NCBI GenBank assembly: GCA_025354385.1
Contig: JANXMZ010000039.1
Coordinates: 38,827-102,826, forward strand
Length of the DNA: 64,000 nt
Source: Bacteroidota bacterium
GTDB taxonomy: Bacteria; Bacteroidota; Bacteroidia; NS11-12g; UBA955
Direction: 5' to 3'
This document shows positions 62,145 to 64,000 of this stretch, one piece after another. The translations under genes were made by a program, and so were the position numbers. The notes under the pieces are model-generated. The model had not been told where the DNA came from. It was given only the letters and a program-made list of their open reading frames with translations, and ran no database searches. Position 1 is the stretch's first letter. Every line of letters starts with the position of its first letter.

Positions 62145-63518
62145 TTAATGATTATGATTATGTTCTTCAATCAACTTATAAAACTCCTCAATGCTTACAT
62201 GTTTTTCGTTATAAGAAATAATCTCTTTCAATTTATTGTAAACTTTTCTACGCACTGCTATATCATTCATTTGCTGAACATGAGCTTCTTTTTTCAAGCT
62301 ATCATCACTGAATTTTTTTACGAATTCAAAATCAGGATTCTGCATTCCATAATTTCTAAACAATGATAATGTGTAACCTAATGAAGCATCTTCAATATCT
62401 TCTTTGCTTACCGTAATTTCGAACTTAGCCGCTACTTTTTCTCTAATCAATACTTCCTTTAAAGTATTCGATTCAGACTCATAACGCTCATCAATATTCT
62501 CTGCATTATAGTTGTCTTCTTTGCTAACCAGTAACCAACGTTTTAAGAAGGCATCTGGCAAATTAATTTTGTGTTTATCGTTTAACAAATGTGTTAGCAT
62601 ATGTTCTATCTGATGCTCACTTTCGTTTTTATAATAAACTTCTAAATTTTCTTTTATCTTAGCTCTGAATTCCTCTTCGCTGCTTATAGTACCCTCGCCC
62701 ATAACAGCATCAAATAAAGTTTGATTTATTTCTGCTGGTATTCTTCTGCTGATTTCGGTAACTGTTAACTTAAAGTTTTTATTTAAATCATTAACAGCCT
62801 CTTTTTGTATGCCTAAAGAAGAACTTATAACGGTTTCGTTGCCATTGAATAGTGAAGCAATGTCAACAGTTAAGGTTGAATCTTTCGCAATGCCTATTAG
62901 GCTGCTTTTTACTGATTCGTCTTTGATTAACTCTGGACTGAAAGACGTTGACTTATTGGATACACCACCTTCTAAGGGCTCGTTGTTTTCGTTCAACTCA
63001 GTTAAAGTAGCGTAAATAATATCTTTTTCTTCTGATACTTCTACATTCTCCATGCTCCCTTGACGGGTGCGCAGGGTTTCAATTTCTTTATCAACTTCGC
63101 TGTCTTCAACATCAATAATGTATTTATCTAGTCTGTCTTTTTCACTGATGTTCAACTCAAACTGAGGGGCTAAACCAAGGTCGAAAGCAAATAAAAAGTT
63201 TTCACCTTTTTCAATGTCAACCTCAGATTTAATGGTTTCGCTCTCAATTGGTTGAGCTAAAATATCAATGTTATTGTCTTTTAAGTAATCGTAAAGTGTT
63301 TTTGAAGATAACCTGTTCAACTCATCTGCCAAAATGCTTTTGCCATACATGCTTTTTATCATACCTGCAGGAGCAGCGCCAGTTCTAAAACCTTTAACGG
63401 CTACATTTTTTTGGTGTTTTTTTAATTCTTTTTCTACAGCTTCAGAATAATCAGCTTTTGTAAGGGCAACGGTCAGTGTTGCGTTTAAGTCATCTGTTTT
63501 ATTGAATTTTACTTCCAT
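62145..63518 (-). CDS. tig: Trigger factor
   Basis: This 457-residue protein has the N-terminal ribosome-binding domain with KGFRTGAAP (the family's GFRxGxxP), followed by FELNISEKDRL and a central PPIase-like segment that is weakly conserved (about residues 150-240), and a long helical C-terminal domain. Bacteroidota trigger factors often have a degenerate PPIase domain, which fits. It binds nascent chains at the ribosome exit and is a folding chaperone. A His-rich end (EEHNHNH) is present. The gene is followed by a strong terminator and preceded by tRNA-Leu. Confidence 0.93.
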   Translation of the reverse strand: MEVKFNKTDDLNATLTVALTKADYSEAVEKELKKHQKNVAVKGFRTGAAPAGMIKSMYGKSILADELNRLSSKTLYDYLKDNNIDILAQPIESETIKSEVDIEKGENFLFAFDLGLAPQFELNISEKDRLDKYIIDVEDSEVDKEIETLRTRQGSMENVEVSEEKDIIYATLTELNENNEPLEGGVSNKSTSFSPELIKDESVKSSLIGIAKDSTLTVDIASLFNGNETVISSSLGIQKEAVNDLNKNFKLTVTEISRRIPAEINQTLFDAVMGEGTISSEEEFRAKIKENLEVYYKNESEHQIEHMLTHLLNDKHKINLPDAFLKRWLLVSKEDNYNAENIDERYESESNTLKEVLIREKVAAKFEITVSKEDIEDASLGYTLSLFRNYGMQNPDFEFVKKFSDDSLKKEAHVQQMNDIAVRRKVYNKLKEIISYNEKHVSIEEFYKLIEEHNHNH

Positions 63519-63617
63519 TGGGAGCTAATTTGATAATATGGTAATTTGTTAATGTGAATACTGTGCTTGTCGAAGTATGATAATGAGTAATATGCTTCTC
63601 TCGATACTAAGATTTTG

Positions 63618-63699
63618 TGCGGATGAAGGGACTCGAACCCCCACGCCTTTCGGCACCAGATCCTAAGTCTGGCACGGCTACCAATTACGCCACATCCGC
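63618..63699 (-). tRNA. tRNA-Leu (anticodon TAG)
   Basis: On the minus strand a perfect seven-base acceptor (GCGGATG with CATCCGC), a D arm (GGCGTAATTGGTAGCCG), an anticodon stem CCAGA/TCTGG with loop CTTAGGA (anticodon TAG), a long class II variable arm (TGCCGAAAGGCG) and a T arm with TTCGAGT. It is 82 bases long with discriminator A. The CCA end is not encoded. Leu(TAG) reads CUN codons. Confidence 0.96.
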
Positions 63700-63939
63700 A
63701 TATTTTAAAGAACTTTCTCTGTTTGGAGGGTTGCAAAAATACAAAAATTAATTTAATAAAAAAGGAATTAAGAAGAATAGATATTGATTTTACTAGCAAG
63801 ATATCTGGAGACATTACAGCAATGAATGGTTTTTATTAATAATATTTTTAAAATATTTTACCAATCCTGTCCTAAACGATTTTGGTCAAGAACATAAGAT
63901 TCAGATTTTCAGTAAACTTTCACCAAAATAATTCTGTTT

Positions 63940-64000
63940 TCAGAAAAGAACCCCCTGTATCTGTATTGGAGGTGGTCCGTTGTTGTCTTCAAAAGGCTTG
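63940..64000 (-). CDS. Possible 3' end of a gene entering from the right edge
   Basis: On the minus strand the sequence from the edge reads KPFEDNNGPPPIQIQGVLF and then TGA at 63940-63942. It is coding-like (Pro-rich, acidic) but only 19 codons are visible, so neither the reading frame nor a family can be confirmed. Confidence 0.25.
   Translation of the reverse strand, partial: KPFEDNNGPPPIQIQGVLF

Noticed and set aside
63509..63814. Minus-strand open frame of 101 codons between tig and the right edge
   Set aside because: It runs through the whole tRNA-Leu gene, so it is a chance frame.
1..64000. CRISPR arrays, insertion sequences, prophage genes, toxin-antitoxin pairs, rRNA
   Set aside because: No regular repeat-spacer pattern, transposase, integrase, phage gene or rRNA signature was found.

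Overview
The window is a 64-kb, AT-rich piece of a Bacteroidota chromosome, probably from the Sphingobacteriia/Chitinophagia/Cytophagia side of the phylum. Evidence for this is proteins ending in type IX secretion (T9SS) sorting domains (types A and B), a PorV/PorQ-family protein, TAnnTTTG -7 promoter boxes, almost no Shine-Dalgarno sequences, a eukaryote-like IleRS, a stand-alone MetH homocysteine domain, the epimerase-type threonine dehydrogenase, and DUF2851 and delta-60 proteins. No insertion sequences, prophage, CRISPR array, rRNA or plasmid functions were seen. It reads as a stable housekeeping segment.

Layout. 1-7.6 kb: a truncated secreted protein, a probably frameshifted membrane protein, a YjdF/DUF2238 membrane protein, a DinB-fold protein, a secreted delta-60 (probable beta-propeller) protein, an M1 metallopeptidase and an unknown secreted protein. 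7.7-15.2 kb: valS, three small or secreted unknowns, a GT2 glycosyltransferase and aspS. 15.2-19.6 kb (minus): the cbpA-cbpM chaperone pair, a BamE-tail secreted protein, a DUF1761 membrane protein and an iscX-thiL pair. 19.8-29.9 kb (minus): a 1988-residue alpha-2-macroglobulin and a 1338-residue T9SS type B surface protein. 30-35.5 kb: pruA, a class III adenylate cyclase split by an apparent frameshift, and a TPR protein. 35.6-40.9 kb: an ileS / DksA-like / lspA / TraB run. 40.9-46.3 kb: folA, PorV/PorQ protein, an ACP phosphodiesterase-like gene, then tyrS, metH (homocysteine domain) and a PAP2-like membrane protein. 46.6-53.4 kb: a MORN-like peptide, ftsH, kbl, a PAS histidine kinase and a degenerate receiver. 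53.5-63.7 kb: gamma-carbonic anhydrase, hutI, a beta-barrel protein, tdh, DUF2851, mutL-rhomboid, an archaemetzincin-like protease, tig and tRNA-Leu.

Functional links. Four aminoacyl-tRNA synthetases (Val, Asp, Ile, Tyr), tRNA-Leu, trigger factor, CbpA/CbpM and FtsH form a translation and protein-quality theme. LspA, PorV/PorQ and the sorting-domain proteins form a secretion theme. Kbl and Tdh together convert threonine to glycine, and PruA and HutI feed proline and histidine carbon to glutamate.

No obvious new multi-gene system is present. The strongest observations are: (1) IleRS carries a GXHH signature in place of HXGH, the rearrangement described for mupirocin hyper-resistant IleRS2 enzymes; (2) the adenylate cyclase is split by a one-base frameshift in a G run; (3) the TyrRS HIGH site reads GVGN; (4) a TACG-type dyad is shared by two otherwise empty intergenic regions, next to a 22-codon ORF and a degenerate receiver gene; (5) a secreted or membrane-anchored protein carries the archaemetzincin zinc signature.
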